Part shown: positions 1-13,477 of the stretch, piece after piece | Layout of the letters: every line of letters begins with the position of its first letter | Numbering within the stretch: position 1 is the first letter of the stretch | Source: Apoderus coryli | Lineage: Eukaryota; Arthropoda; Insecta; Coleoptera; Attelabidae | NCBI GenBank assembly: GCA_911728435.2 | Contig: OU452210.1 | Span: forward strand, 10,416,001 to 10,480,000 | Direction of reading: 5' to 3' | DNA length: 64,000 bases | Notes under the pieces: generated by a model | What the model was told of the DNA's origin: nothing | The model's input: the letters and a program-made list of their open reading frames with translations, nothing else | Databases searched by the model: none | Made by a program: the position numbers and the translations under genes

Positions 1-1422
1 GTCTATTGTAAGGCACCTCAATAGAAAGGAAGTGAATTCATCAGACATCTCCCCACCACCAATACATATTTAAATGCCTTAAAAAAACATTACTTTTACC
101 AGTGGTGGCCCAAAGAACTATTTTAAAACTTATTAATACAGTTACAAACTTCGGGAGTCGGATCTAATCAAGTATAATTATTATTATAATACATAAAACA
201 AATCTATTCCTCAAAATTCCTGTTTCAGATTTAATTTTGAAAAATTCTACCAATAGAAGTTTGAATTATTGAATTGGAAACGAAGGTCCGGTTATACTGT
301 ACGTCCAAAGTTCGACCTCGGGCAAAATTACTAGATAGTTCTTAATTTTGTTTGAGATCGAAAGAACAACACTGTCTCAGTCTCCCAGATTCTCAATTAT
401 TTTTTGCTGCCATATTTGTCTTTTTTTTGCTGATTGGTCCCCTTTGACATACATTCATAAATTACAAATAAAATAAAATATTTGAATTTCCGAAAAACGA
501 TTCCAATTTGTAGATCGAATCTGTTAGGCACCGAGGTCGATACCATAATCACATTCTTTCTTTACTTATGCCGGTATATATAAGTTTATGTATCTTTCAA
601 CGACGCCACTGTCAACTAACATTACCGGTTTCTAAGAAGCAAAAATTCGGATATCCGGAGAACCAGGTACTTTTCTTTCTTATGTCAAATAGGTATTATA
701 TACCGGAACTACATCTGTCTGCCCTAAACCTTATATTATTGTACCTATAGGTTATAGCACCTATTCAAAGAGAAAAGCGAATATCGTTCTTTTTATTTAT
801 TTTTTGACCTTTTCACTTCAACCAAAATAAAAATATACCTACGTAAAAAAAATTAGTTAATTAATTTTTAATACACTGCATCCAGATCTCTATCGCTGTC
901 AAGTGATTAAGTACCGGTGACATTGAATTTAAGCAATTTACATAAATTTGATCATTGTCAAATTGTCACACTGTATAATATTTACCTAATAAGATATATG
1001 GTGTATAATAAAAATATATACATATGTATAAAAGAGACAGCTACCTGAACCTTTGTCAGTTTTCAGATTTGGAGATTAACTCTGTTATAAACATAAATTA
1101 ACTAACTACTGGGCTTTAAAATATACCTTAGAGCGTCGATAAACTGATACCATATAAAATTAACAACATCCCGTGTGTTAAGGCGGAGTCGCATAACATT
1201 AAATAATTCTTTACAGGGGCGGACTTCGTACTAAGCAAATAGAAATATCAAATAAACTCACATATGGCAACGCTTTCAACATATTCATACCCTCAGTACA
1301 ATTGAAACTACAGTATACTATTTTCATAGGTAAGGTTTTCTTTATCACTTAACTCTGCACAAACTATCAGATTTTGTGAATAAAATACGAGCTGGAAAAG
1401 ACCAAAAAAGTGGACTAGAAAG
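1..1422. other. Gene-free AT-rich sequence upstream of argos exons
   Basis: No exon with family similarity and no RNA gene was recognised. It may be intron or upstream sequence of argos, whose 5' exons (signal peptide and N-terminal region) were not found in the window. Short open frames here look random. Confidence 0.5.
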
Positions 1423-1474
1423 TTTTAAAGTAAATAAAACAAATACAAAAAAAGTCAACTCCACTGTATTCATA
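1423..1474 (-). repeat. Left arm of inverted GTGGAG-type repeat
   Basis: Read on the minus strand this segment carries CAGTGGAGTTGACTT, then an A/T stretch, then TTTTATTTACTTTAAAA. The same block occurs in the opposite orientation at 2198-2253, so the pair brackets the retrotransposon tail between them. The block resembles the 3' part of the hammerhead-bearing family at 23.8-24.7, 26.9 and 35.4 kb. Just beyond it on the minus strand (about 1484-1500) is CTGATGATGGCTTAGGCC, probably a decayed copy of the ribozyme core without the GAAA box. Confidence 0.55.
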
Positions 1475-1526
1475 GTGTGAAGGAGCGGCCTAAGCCATCA
1501 TCAGCCTAAGATATTATGAAAGACGA

Positions 1527-2119
1527 AAACTTCATTCTTTGGTCCTCTTTCACAGAATCCTGACAGAACTGAAACCGGAATATTTGGCTCGGAAAATTAG
1601 ATACAGGACGGACGTGCATAATTTGAACTTGAGGCATAGGGGATTGTTAGCCTTGCCGCCGCATAAAACGACTCTGTTTAGACGAAGTTTTTCCTACAAT
1701 ATATGCGTGTTGTATAATGAAGTTCCGAAGAGTTTTAAATCATTGCCTTTAATGAAATTCAAGGTGCAAGTAAAAAAGAGACTTCTCACCATCTCAAATG
1801 TATAGGAAAAAAATGGTAAATTTTGTTGCAGCCTGCGGAAATAGATTTACTTGGGTTTCTGATTGTTCGGTGACTGTTTTTATAAGTATTTGTGTGATAC
1901 CTACTCTATTACGACAGTGATTTGATTGTTAATTACATTTATTTTATTCTTGTCCATTTATTTTAGGGACCAGACTAGAACTTTCATAGATTGATTCTGG
2001 TTCCTTTTTGCGAGAACACAGATAGATAAGTTATGTTATATATATGTAATTTATTACCTAATTGATAATGTAATATTATGTTGATTTTCGCAAATAAAAT
2101 TATTATTATTATTATTATA
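1527..2119 (+). mobile_element. 3' remnant of a non-LTR retrotransposon
   Basis: An open stretch ending at the stop at 1803-1805 encodes the C-terminal tail typical of Jockey/CR1-like reverse transcriptase polyproteins. It has the pattern LFHRILTELKPEYLARKIRY, then RRSFSYNICVLYNEVPKSFK, then a basic FK-x-KK-LL end. No catalytic domain is present, so this is a 5'-truncated fragment. About 290 bp of 3' untranslated sequence follows and ends in AATAAAA plus a short (TTA)n tail near 2096-2118, a common 3' end for such elements. It is non-functional. The clade is a guess from tail resemblance only. Confidence 0.65.
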
Positions 2120-2197
2120 TAAACAACAAGAGAAACTGAATTACAATGTTCAAGATTCTATGGTATGCCTCTAATCTTAGAAATTTTCTTTTATAAC

Positions 2198-2253
2198 AAG
2201 AATACAGTGGAGTTGACTTTGAATTATTTGATTTGTTTTATTTACTTTAAAAA
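2198..2253 (+). repeat. Right arm of inverted GTGGAG-type repeat
   Basis: ATACAGTGGAGTTGACTTT is followed by an A/T stretch and TTTTATTTACTTTAAAA, the reverse complement of 1423-1474 apart from a few internal differences. Together the arms enclose about 720 bp that contain the non-LTR tail. Confidence 0.55.
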
Positions 2254-3432
2254 TACTTATACAATAAAATTTCCTGCTAGTTGCCAAAAATGTTAAAGTA
2301 ATCCAATTTATTAACATACGGCTCTGTACGAATCTGAAAGTAATAATTGGTATAAATAAACTACTTATTAGTTTGCCTAAAATTTTGAAAGCTGTCATAA
2401 AAAATAATCTAAGATAGACCGTAATTTAAATAATAATAGACAACGAATAAAAACGTTAATTATTGAAATGAAAAACCTACTACCTACCTTTGAGTGAGAT
2501 GAATTAATAAATGGTTAGACCTACCTAAATTAAAGAAACGAAATACCATCGACGATAAGAAACAAAAATGTAAACAAGTTTTTTCTGGGTAAAAATTTAG
2601 ATACTGCTTTGCATTGTCAAAAAAACTCCAAAAGTGAGATGGCGTTTGAAAAGATGCTTTAATAACCTTTCAAATGATGTGCTACACGAAGCTTTGAATT
2701 TTCTTCTGAACCTTCTTATAAAGATATTCAATACTGTATTTATATTTTGAAATACACTAAGAGAGTTCAACGTTAGCGTCGCGGTCGAGCTTAGTTTAGC
2801 AGATTTTGTCTAGGTAAGAATTTTGAAATTAAGGTATTCTAATGAAGCTGATGATGGATTAGTATATCCGAATCATGCCATTAAATGTTGGTATTATCAA
2901 ATTGTTTATTTTATACCACTTAAAAATATTTATTATTATTTAGGTTTGTAAAAATTGCCTCCTTGATCTGCCACTGGTTAAAATAGCAGACCGTCGCGTC
3001 GCCTAGTATATTTTATCCGATCAAATACGGTTCTGTTTAGTACTTTAAGGAGGGTGTTGTAATATTAAGAGGGTGGTTGGTTGGTCAGGCAATGTGCCAG
3101 ACTGCTGCCACCAATTTTTTCTATTTTATATCTATTATTGGGCTTCATGCAACTGGACATTTTTCCCACGATATTGTATATTTATATACGACATAACAAC
3201 AGACGCAAGGTGTTCTTCCAAAGCACTGATTTAATGGTCTTATATATACATAACATCTTCCGACATGAAACACCTGTATATTGGTACTGAAAGTACCATT
3301 TTTTATAAGCGGAAGTTTGATTTCATTTGGGCCACAGAGGCGGCCTTGTAAAGAGATCAGCATATATCTATCCCTAAACTTTATTTAGCATTTACCATTT
3401 CCCACTATAACTAGAAAATGTTTTGTTTCCAG
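2254..3432. other. Probable argos intron with one decayed ribozyme-like motif
   Basis: No coding exon was recognised. The only structured element noted is CTGATGATGGAT at 2848-2859 with a short stem and CGAATCATG, described under findings. The stretch ends in the splice acceptor TTTGTTTCCAG in front of the argos exon at 3433. Confidence 0.5.
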
Positions 3433-5114
3433 AATTCCGAAGAAGATTTGCCAGAATGCAACAGCAAATCAATATGTAATAAAGTGGATATGTATGACAC
3501 TCCATGGGTAGAAAGGCAATGCCGGTGTCCTGAAGGAAAAGTGTGTCCCATTAACTTCGGCACTGATGATGGTTACACGATTGTAGAAAAAACGCGACAA
3601 TATAAATTATGTGAACCAATCAAACGTATACCACGATGCAGGTAAATTCAGACAACTTAATTGTTTTTGATTATAACTAAAAAAATTATTTGTTTCAGAT
3701 ACTTTCGGGATAGTACCTGGTCAATAACGCTGTATCCAAATAATGTAACAGATCAAGTTGTACATTGTCACTGTCCTAAAAACTCATTAACGTATTTGAA
3801 TGAGAGAAATATTATTCATCTGCCAAACAACGAGATTGCCTTTGAGTATCTATTTTACTGTTCACCACAAACTGTAAGTTACACTTCATAACAATTGGTT
3901 TTACCGATTTAATCCACTATCCAAGCCACTTTTGGTACAGTAATTAACAATAAATAGTAGCAATTTTTTGGGGAAAAAATGAGGGGGAAAGATCGGAGGT
4001 TAATTAAATGAGCAATTTGTAAAAACTACTGGTTGACTGAAAAAAAAAATTATGTAGATATTGTAACGTTTTTCGTGGTACTTTGAATTAAAACTAATTT
4101 ACTTACACTGAGAATAAACACTTAAACAAACTAATAACATTAGCGAAACTAAAAAACATTTTTAATGATTTTGTTTTAATTTTATGAAAATATTTTCAAA
4201 AACAGTGATTCATTACACCAATTGTGCAAAAAAAAACTAAACAAAGTGGTTAATTTCATAGCTACTATTAAAATAGATAATAAAATTTTAAAAAAATCAA
4301 AATCGTTAAAAATATTATTTTTGATATACCCTGTATAGTAATCGTAAATTTGGTATTCGAAATTGTAGTTTCGACACAAGCAGACGTTTTTATAAAGAAT
4401 GACTTTTTCTTCTAGATCTACAAATAAAAAAGTTTTTCCTCTTCCAAACTCTATCCGTGGATACATTGTATATATATATAAAAAATTAATTGGCGATATT
4501 ATAACTAGAATCTTCAATAATTTTTTCTGAAGGCGGGTCAGTTTTTCAAGGTAAATTTCATTGTGTCAGCATCAGGAAAAATTACTTCTTAAAAATCAAA
4601 CTTTGGCAGCTGAAATGAAATGAAAAAAATAAAAATAATTCGTTCAGTTATGTTCATGGAAAGATCCTTATTTTTTCAAAATTTTCGGATTTAGTTTGAA
4701 TGTTCTTTGTCGCAAATAAGCAATAATAGTCAGCTAGCTAGTGCTACAGTTGAGACGTAGATATATGTCATTATACAAAGCTCGATAAGATTTTAAAAAA
4801 GCACATTTCGTTTTTTGAATTTGCACACAGCGAAGAGTAGCTGTGGTTTTGTATGGAAACGTATTCTTTACTAACTGATGCTTATGCAACTTTACTTTCA
4901 GAGACTCCGTTGCCAAAGAAAAGAACCGTGTAGGTTGTTTACAGTGCGAAAACGTCAAGAATTTCTAGATGAAGTGAATGTAAATACGTTGTGCCAATGC
5001 CCTCACGGACACAGATGTCCGCATCATCACACCGACTACGGTGTAGTTTCTGTGAAAAGTTATACGGACGAATCTATAAAAACCTACAGCAGTTACTGTA
5101 TTTCACCGTCGTAG
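3433..5114 (+). CDS. aos: Argos / giant-lens, secreted EGF-receptor antagonist (3' exons)
   Basis: Argos is a secreted inhibitor of EGFR signalling that sequesters the ligand Spitz (family knowledge). Three exons are seen: 3433-3641, 3699-3873 and 4902-5114 (stop TAG). Phases agree and all introns are GT-AG (57 and 1028 bp). They encode about 198 residues with the Argos cysteine array: CNSKSIC, a CRCPEGKVC cluster, KLCEP...RCRYFRD, VHCHCPKNS, FYCSPQT, then the C-terminal module RCQRKEPC...LCQCPHGHRCPHHHT ending in YCISPS. The block after the second intron (LFTVRKRQEFLDEVN) is highly characteristic of insect Argos. The N-terminus with the signal peptide lies upstream and was not located, so the CDS is 5'-partial. 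Possible AATAAA signals lie at 5283 and 5335. Confidence 0.9.
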
Positions 5115-8100
5115 TCAACAGATGGAGTTAATAGTCGTATTTTTATATAAAATACTAAACAGGACGTTTGTAAATAGTGACTTTATTATATTTTTAATTG
5201 GGTGATATGACTAATAGTTGTTGAATATTTGTTAAAGTAATTTATATTAGGCTTAGGAAGATACATTTGACATTTTTTTATTAATAAAAAAATTACGATT
5301 TTCGGCATAGCCAAACTTGGTTTTACCTATACTAAATAAAAAATTGTCAAATGTAAATGAAGCTCATATATTACTCAACAGTAAGGCAAGTACCACCAAA
5401 CCATGGCATAATATGTTAACCCTTATGAATTCAAAATACAAATTTTAACAGTGCATTCATTACTTATTTTGTCACCCATTAGCATTAATAATTGATATTG
5501 AAATACAGTTTGCTAACGAAAAGTTTTCCAAAATTTTATTAATGCTCTTTAGGACCAGATTTGTCCTAAAATTTAAAACTTTATTTTACCACATTTTGAC
5601 ACAAATGGAATAAAAGTCACAAAAAAAAAAGTTAGGTTATAATTAAGGCAAGGGTACCCCCCGTTTACCCACATATGGTCATTCTTTTTTAGTCAATTTC
5701 ATGTCAGTTTACGACATTTAACTAGGTGAATAAATATGCTACATTTGATTAATTCATCTTTACTCGTTTTGAAAATATTTCAAAAAAATCGTTCTCGGGT
5801 AGTCATCTTTAACACCCTGTATCTTTGTAAATAAAGACTTTTCGAAAAATTACTATTTAGGTTTCGCTCACAAATTTTGACCACCTATTTAAACGTGAAG
5901 AAACAAAAAATAAAAAACAAAATTCATGTTCATCATAAAATTGAAGAGGACCTTTTCACGGGGTGTATGTCAATGAAATTCATACTTTACATGAAAATTA
6001 TTTGTCAAAAATCACTTAATTTCATGGGAACATAATTGTTATCATCTTTTGCCGGTATTTGCCCCTCTGTGCAACGTGAGTTTAGTATCCTCATTCTGCC
6101 AAATTAATGACTTAAGCCACTCAATTATGTTATTGTATTAATATGTAACACTAATTTATAAATATTTACGTTAGATATTAGATACCTATAACATAAAAAA
6201 ATTATTTATTTAACTAACATTAACTTAACAAAGGTCAAAGATCAGAAACATGTTGTCTTGATTTAAGTTTTACCATATTTGGATTCAGCTTACAATAGCT
6301 ATAAAAAATAACTCTATTATGTGTTTTCAAAAGATGAACTTTTACCCACTTTAATTCAATTGAGAACCAAAAAATGTTATTTTATTATTGACTCATTATT
6401 TTAGGAAAGCTACATGGGGAAAAATATTTAGCGAAGCACATATTAATTTCGATTCTTTTGATTTTTCAATTTAATTTATCAGTCATAATTTGTTGGCCAA
6501 ATATTCTTTGGATTCAGCTGTATAACTACCAGTCATGACTAGAATTATCTGTTTCATGCTTTGTACTTACATTACTAAAATATAATAAGAGTACAACTGT
6601 TTGATCAGTCCCTATAATCAAAGATATAATAATGTATGCACTTTATATAAAGTTATGGGCGATGCACAACGTCAACCTTCGAATAAGGACTTAATCAAAA
6701 GAACTTCTTAATATTTTATTATGACGCGAATGGATTGATAATAGTTGAGATATTTTTATCTGCTTTACTATTGACTTTGATGATTCCCATGCTGAACCAG
6801 AAGCAGGCAACAAAGTACTCGATAATAGAATTTCGGTATTCCTGAAAAAGAGCAAAAACAAGATGGGAACAGATGTTTGCTAATCAGAAAAGTCGTAGAC
6901 CATGTCGGTCTTACCATAATTTTGTTTTTATTTATTATAATCTTAAATTCGTAGATATTTGAATATATTCTTATTATAAAATAGTTGCTTTATTTGGAAA
7001 AGAATGCCCAGGGTGACGCTCGAAATCATGATTTTTTAAAGATTTTAGTGCTTGGAATTCTGATTTCTAACGGTTGTCTTGTATGAGCTAACTATACTTC
7101 CTTTTTTGGGCATATATTATATATAAAATTTTTCCCGTGTATTTTCCTAAAATTGTATTGAACGTATTTTATTGGGTCAAATCTATCACGATTTTGAAAT
7201 TTACATTTCGATAGATATTTATTATATATGTGTATATGATTATGTTTAAATAATTTATATGCAAGAGCAGATAATGTAGGTTTTACCTGTCTGAAAGTAC
7301 GATTATAGTATATTCATAAATGGTGGTAAAATTTTAGTACCTATGTATATAAATTTCATCCTGATATAGCGTAATAAGACAAAACTATATAAATATTTTT
7401 TATTTTAATATGTAATGTATTATAAAAAATATGTGAACGTATTAATTATCAGTTTTTAGTTTTAGAAAGACAGGCCATTTTTATTATTTATGTATAATTA
7501 ACGTTATTATTAAAAAGACAATTATTGTACAAATTAGAACTAGTAAATAATACATTCCCTATATTTTTAAAATCGTGTTTGTTTTCCCTGTGAAACTGTA
7601 TGACGATAAAAACAACTGAGGTCAGTCCATCTTTTCATTTTCTTAATGCCTATTTTTTCATGTAAAATACAATTGAGTTACAATCGCCCCGAGCAAATAA
7701 ATAGCAGCTAAAACTTACTACTAATAATAAAAATTGGAAATGAATATAAAACCTCTCATCATCTTAAAAGCATAGAATTTATTATTATTAATAATAATAG
7801 ATAAATAGATGGCAAAATAAATGTACATTAAGACGCACCTCAACTTTATTCAAATAAGGAAGACACATTATTTCATTCCTTTTTTCAGATAACTGTGTAA
7901 ATGAATGTAATAAATGTATTCCAGGATACTCCACCTAGATAGTAGGTGAAAAATGTATAATATTAAAGAAAAAACATCTATTGACAGCAAATATAATAGA
8001 TTAGTTGGGATAAGTGCTAGATTAATTGTTGAATATGAAATAAAATTAATACAACTATGCTAAGCAGGTTTTTCACTATGTTAATGCTCAACCAAGAGAT

Positions 8101-10935
8101 CAGGCTTTGCATCTTAATTTACTTTGAGGCAAACGAGTAAGACTTAAAATTCTTTCTTTTAATTTTATTGGAAAATACAATCCGACTGTCAGAAAATTGT
8201 AAAGGTTTAAAGGCATCTTTAAGTCTTTTTAATTTCACGAGTGCAGAAATTTTAGTTTTATTTCCATTCTACTTGCAAATTTTATGACTTCTAGGTATCC
8301 TCGTAAGTTCGACATCGAATTATTTCGCAAGTGCACCAGCATTTTCTGACTCCACTCCAAAGAAAAGTAACAAATAAGAATGTATAGATAATTAGATTAT
8401 TTCGATCTCAACTATTAATAATTTTTAATGAATATAATAAAAAGAAAATGTGTTTGAGATCGCAATTGATGATTACCAATAAGCACGCTGGTCATGTTAA
8501 AAACTTTTTATGATATTTCATACATGCGAAACATATTTGTAAAACAAACAGTCCTATCAATCAATCTTAATGTATATTGCGACCTGTATCTAATGCTTCG
8601 TGCCTGATGCATTTTACTGGGATGATCATTATGAAATGAACATAAAAAGAACTTGCTTCCCTTGTCTACGTATCGATGGTTTTTATATGAAAAAAATAAA
8701 ATATATGTAAGTACACCATTAAAGTTATATTGTGTCTTGTTGAGTTCATTAAATTAGTATTTTCAAACCACTTTTATTAATAACTGTTCGGAATTTTCCC
8801 AGCTAAAATAAAGAGTTACTAAATACGAGGGACGTTCAATGTATTCTCAAAATCGGGGTGATTTATGAAAGCTCAAGTTATTTAAATTGTTTTATTTTTT
8901 ATTGGGGGTACAAATACAATATTTACCATAATTCTATATTATTCCACTTATCGTTAGAGACTGACTGACAAAACAACGAATATCTGAAAAAAATCATATT
9001 GATGGTCAATTTTTAGGAGGGTCAAGTGGAATCCCAGGTCACTTACCAAACCATTTAATTTATTCTGCCTTGGAAATAGGAATTGGGAAAAATATTATGC
9101 AGGTTTAAAAGTGCGTTACTGGGTAAATAATACTTTAAGAAAGCTATAGAGTAAAGAACATATATTATAGTTCTGTCATTTATTTTATTTATATAAGTAT
9201 ATTAAAACAGAAGATTGAAGATTGTCATAAATAACTAGCAACTACACCTGTCCTAACAATAAAACAAAAAGGTTTATAGCCCATTTATAGTATGCAAATT
9301 TATAAATACAAATAAAATAAAATTGACTTGTGTTTATATATATTAGATTGAGGAAACTATTAAAGTAATATTAAATAATATAAAACAAAAAAACACTAAC
9401 GATATGTCCGGTACTGTAAAACAAAATGTTAATTTATGAAAACTAGTAATTAAATACATATTTAATTTAAGTTTATATTAAACATGATGCTATAAAACAT
9501 TCAAACACATGTTATATGGAATAATTATTGTTCTGTACTGATACTGATGTAGGAAAGTTATAGTAGCGAACAGTAGTAGTTAATAAGTTAATATCCTCAA
9601 TAATTTTTAATAAAATATGGAAATATTGGCAATATCTGCTATTTGAAATGCCATTATAGAAATATTAATAAGTAGAAACTGCAGTAAACATATTTAGATT
9701 AGCGATCTATACATAGATGTTATTAGTTTTTGATAAAATTCTTTTCACCGAGTCATTTCTCAAATTTGATATTATATACATTATAATCGATGAGGAGAGT
9801 ATCCTCTGTATCTCAGAAAATTGGGGCCATTTGCATTTATTTATCCAGATGCGACTGACTGACAAACCGAAAATGTATTTGTGACCCAACTGTAGGTCAC
9901 AATCCATACCTTCCCAACTTATGAGATTCAAATTCCAGAGCAAAACGTTGTATACAAATAATAAATAATTAAGTTAATGATCTATTCTAAGTATCTATGT
10001 TTATTTATCGATCTACAACATACAAACATTAAATAAAATAGTAGTGAGCGATAATATTGCGTTAAATTGCGTGAAAATATGCGATCAATATAATAACAGA
10101 ACATTTTGTGGTAATTTTAATAAAAAAGGAAATCTAACGGATATCTAAATATAATATACTAGGTATTATCTCAGAACAATTTATAAATAATTGAAATTAA
10201 GTTAAGTTGATACACCCTGTATAGATACAGGTAGTTGCTTATGGGTATAAGTATAAAATGCAATTCATGCGTTGATATGTAAAATAGTTCAATATCAAAT
10301 AATAACGTTAGCCTCTTCAATCTACTTTTAATTTTTTATGAAGGAACTATTTCAACATCATTTTTCAATATTCAAAATGTTGCATGACATATAGATATTT
10401 CCCTTTGTCAGTTACTGATAACTGAAATTATTTTTATTGAACAATGCTACAACTGAAGAATCGAAGAACTTACGAGGGTTATTGATAAGTTCTTAGATAA
10501 TATAAAGAAACAAATTATTATTTATAAAAAGTCACTGGGGGTGTGGCGACATCAAAATTAATGTTTTCCTAACCAACGCGGCTTGTTTTCAAAACGTACT
10601 AAATCTGTGACAGAAAATGTACTAAATTCACACAAAATGTACTGAATGGCGGGAAATTAAAAAATCTACCAAGAGTTTTTATTGAAAATAGCATTATGTG
10701 CATTTCACAATGATTAATAGGTGAAATAAAATATTGTTTTTACTATAACAAAGAAAAAACAAAATAAATTTATTGTTCAAGGAACAGAATACATATTTTT
10801 ACAATTTGTCATATTATTAGTTACCAACAATCCCAAATTATAATCAACCATATAATGCATCGGGGATCCGGAAATAATTGTTTAGAATGAAATATGTTTC
10901 TATATTTGTTTTAATCATACAAAGTATAGAAGATA
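5115..10935. other. Gene-free region between argos and a TIR transposon
   Basis: Begins with the argos 3' UTR. The rest is AT-rich, with no exon, tRNA or rRNA recognised. Dispersed-repeat traces include ACACCCTGTATC near 5811 and ACACCCTGTATA near 10211. Two stretches (about 8940-9050 and 9790-9910) share the short motif GACTGACTGACAAA, perhaps from the same old repeat. Confidence 0.5.
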
Positions 10936-12015
10936 CCCAGTAAACACACATACGTTTATATAACGTTTATCATTACAAAACACCTTTCCAGAAAAAGGTA
11001 CATTAGATACGTACATTTGACTTTGATATGTCGCACTTTTTCACGTTACAGAACACGAATAACGAAACGTTAGTTAAATGCTTTAAAAAAAACGTGTATT
11101 AAACGTATTTATGTATATATATTCAACTGTGAAATCAAACGTTATTTATACGATTCTAAAATACGTTAATAATACGATTACACAAACGTTAATTATTAGC
11201 TTTAAAAAAACGTTTGTGTAATCGTATTAATTACGCATTTTAGAAACATTTAAATAACGTTTGATTTCACGTTATTTAAAGTTGCTTTTATATATTTTTG
11301 TAACGTGAAATATACGTTGATAAAATGTATGGAATAAATAAATAAAACTACCAGATTTCCATTGTTGAGTTGATACAAAAGTTTGATGAAAAAATAATGC
11401 CCTTGTTGTTAAATAGCCGCTTTCTGTCGCCGAAACTTACGTTGTATCGAATAATTTTTGTAATTTCTTTTTGACAATATTTTATATACAAATATTGAAT
11501 AACACAAACAAAAAACAAACGGATTTTTGCATATTTACAACCAACAATCCAACTTTTTGGTTTATTTTACACGTTACCTTAACTGTAATTTTCGGATTAT
11601 TATAAAATACTTAAAAAACGTCATTTTAACTTTTTTTATTGTCGCCTCTAAAAATTATGCGCGTCTAATGAACATATTCTAACGTTATTTTAGCTATAAA
11701 TACCGGTTTATTATAAATTACATAAAGAACGTTTTATAAACGTTTTTAATTTTGACAATGTTTGACACGCGTTTAAAAAACACCTAAACCAAACGTTTTT
11801 ATTTTATGGTTTATTTATAATACATATACAACGTTATTTAAACATAATTAATGCACGTAGTTATATTTAGATAATAAAAACACATGTCTATAACGTTTAA
11901 ACTGAACGGTGTAAAATTAAACTTAAAATAAACCGTCACTTTTCTAACGTAAGACCAATTATCAACGACTGACACGTTGAATCAACGTTTAATTTACGTA
12001 TATGTGTTTACTGGG
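10936..12015. mobile_element. Non-autonomous TIR DNA transposon (about 1.08 kb)
   Basis: The ends are inverted: CCCAGTAAACACACATACG at the left and CGTATATGTGTTTACTGGG at the right, one mismatch apart. Both are flanked by TA (10934-10935 and 12016-12017), consistent with a TA target duplication. There is no transposase frame inside. The interior is unusually rich in AACGTT/ACGTT words and contains a perfect-to-near-perfect 62-bp inverted repeat (11129-11190 against 11209-11270). A TA duplication suggests the Tc1/mariner group, but the CCCAG terminus does not settle the superfamily. Confidence 0.75.
11129..11270. repeat. Internal long hairpin of the TIR transposon
   Basis: The left arm 11129-11190 starts GTGAAATCAAACGTTATTTA and the right arm 11209-11270 ends TAAATAACGTTTGATTTCAC. 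They pair over about 62 bp with few mismatches around an 18-nt loop. It sits near the left third of the element and could fold as a strong hairpin in RNA or single-stranded DNA. Confidence 0.7.
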
Positions 12016-12017
12016 TA

Positions 12018-13477
12018 TTCTTTCAGATGCAGAAATACCAGGTGTAAGCTGATAATTAAATTTGAAAAAACTACTGCAAATTACCATTTGTAGCAGATGT
12101 AAACTACCTACTAGAGGGCAGCAATAAGAAAGTTTAATTTTATTTTAAGTTCTAAGAGTAGATTTCTGAAGAACAAATAAAAATAAAAATTCCCTGCATT
12201 ACCATCGACAATAATTTTATTCGTATATACCAATTAATGTTTAAATTTTTATTAATTTCTCACAGATTATGCTTGGCTTTAGTGCTTTTTAGGGATTTCG
12301 TACTGAAATTGAGGGTTTGTTCAAAATGTAGTACTGACGTACCGAATTTGCTAATTTTGTACTGAATTCAGTACAATTGTACTGAAACGGCAGCACTGTT
12401 CCTAACCCTTGTGTCACCGAAATCCTTCGATTAATAAATTTCATTTTATAAAGATTTGTTTAACTAGATATTTTTTCAATTTCTTTCTGAGCATAATACC
12501 CCCCTGACACACTCTCATCAATCTTTTCGCTCTTCTTGGGTGTAATATCCATGACGAAATTTTCGAATAACCCTTCTTCGATGCTATATGAGCATGGATT
12601 TTCTAAGAAAAAAAAACTGAACGACCCTCGTACGTTTTACATGAACACCTTTCTAAAATCCAACCAGGACATCAAAGTTATTAATAAATGCGGATAAAAT
12701 CAAAGTTTTATTTTTTCTCGTACTGAATACGACAGATAAAACAGTTAATTATTACATGCTAAGATAATATAGTCATAATAATAGTGTAGGAAATTTCCTA
12801 TACATGAGATTGTTTTGATCGTAAACATTAACCTACTGCTTCACATAATTTTTCTTCTATTTTTCTTTTATTTCGATGTTACTTTATTTAATATATGGAT
12901 AGAACGGAAATATCAAAGCCCGCATAAGAATGAGGAATCTGTTTGCAAATTACTTAAACATCAGTTTACGTAAAAAAAATACTGCGCTAAAAATAAATTA
13001 ACAGTAACTTAGCTTCTGTTATTGTGTTTAGATTTAATATGCCAGGAAATTACTAAAAATTCTGTATTGTGCCAATTTTTAAGTACAAACGAGTATAGTT
13101 TAATAAAAGTCAATTAGCAAACTGTTAAGTTTATAGGAAAATATTATAATTATTTATTTTTATTACAATATAATTTTAATTTCATAATTCCCGCGCCACT
13201 GCTAGTCTAAAATTTAAGTAACACTTAACAATCAGATATCATTATCAAGAACAGTAACTTTTTAACGCTTCTTACTACTGTAAAACAATTTATTATACAA
13301 TAACTATACCAATTACAATAATAACAATAATGAAAACATACATATTATTATTATTTATAGATATAGATTCTTCCTCCTGATGTATATACCGGGATGTTAG
13401 AACAATTACAATCTTCAACGTATTGTATTTTTAGATTTGCATAAAATATATTAATGTAATTTCAGTACCTGATGATA
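12018..13477. other. Gene-free AT-rich spacer
   Basis: No exon or RNA gene recognised between the TIR transposon and the minus-strand non-LTR element. Confidence 0.45.

Noticed and set aside
9707..9943. 78-codon minus-strand frame in the argos-proximal spacer
   Set aside because: No motif or splice signals, and its DNA shares words with another non-coding stretch at 8.9-9.05 kb.
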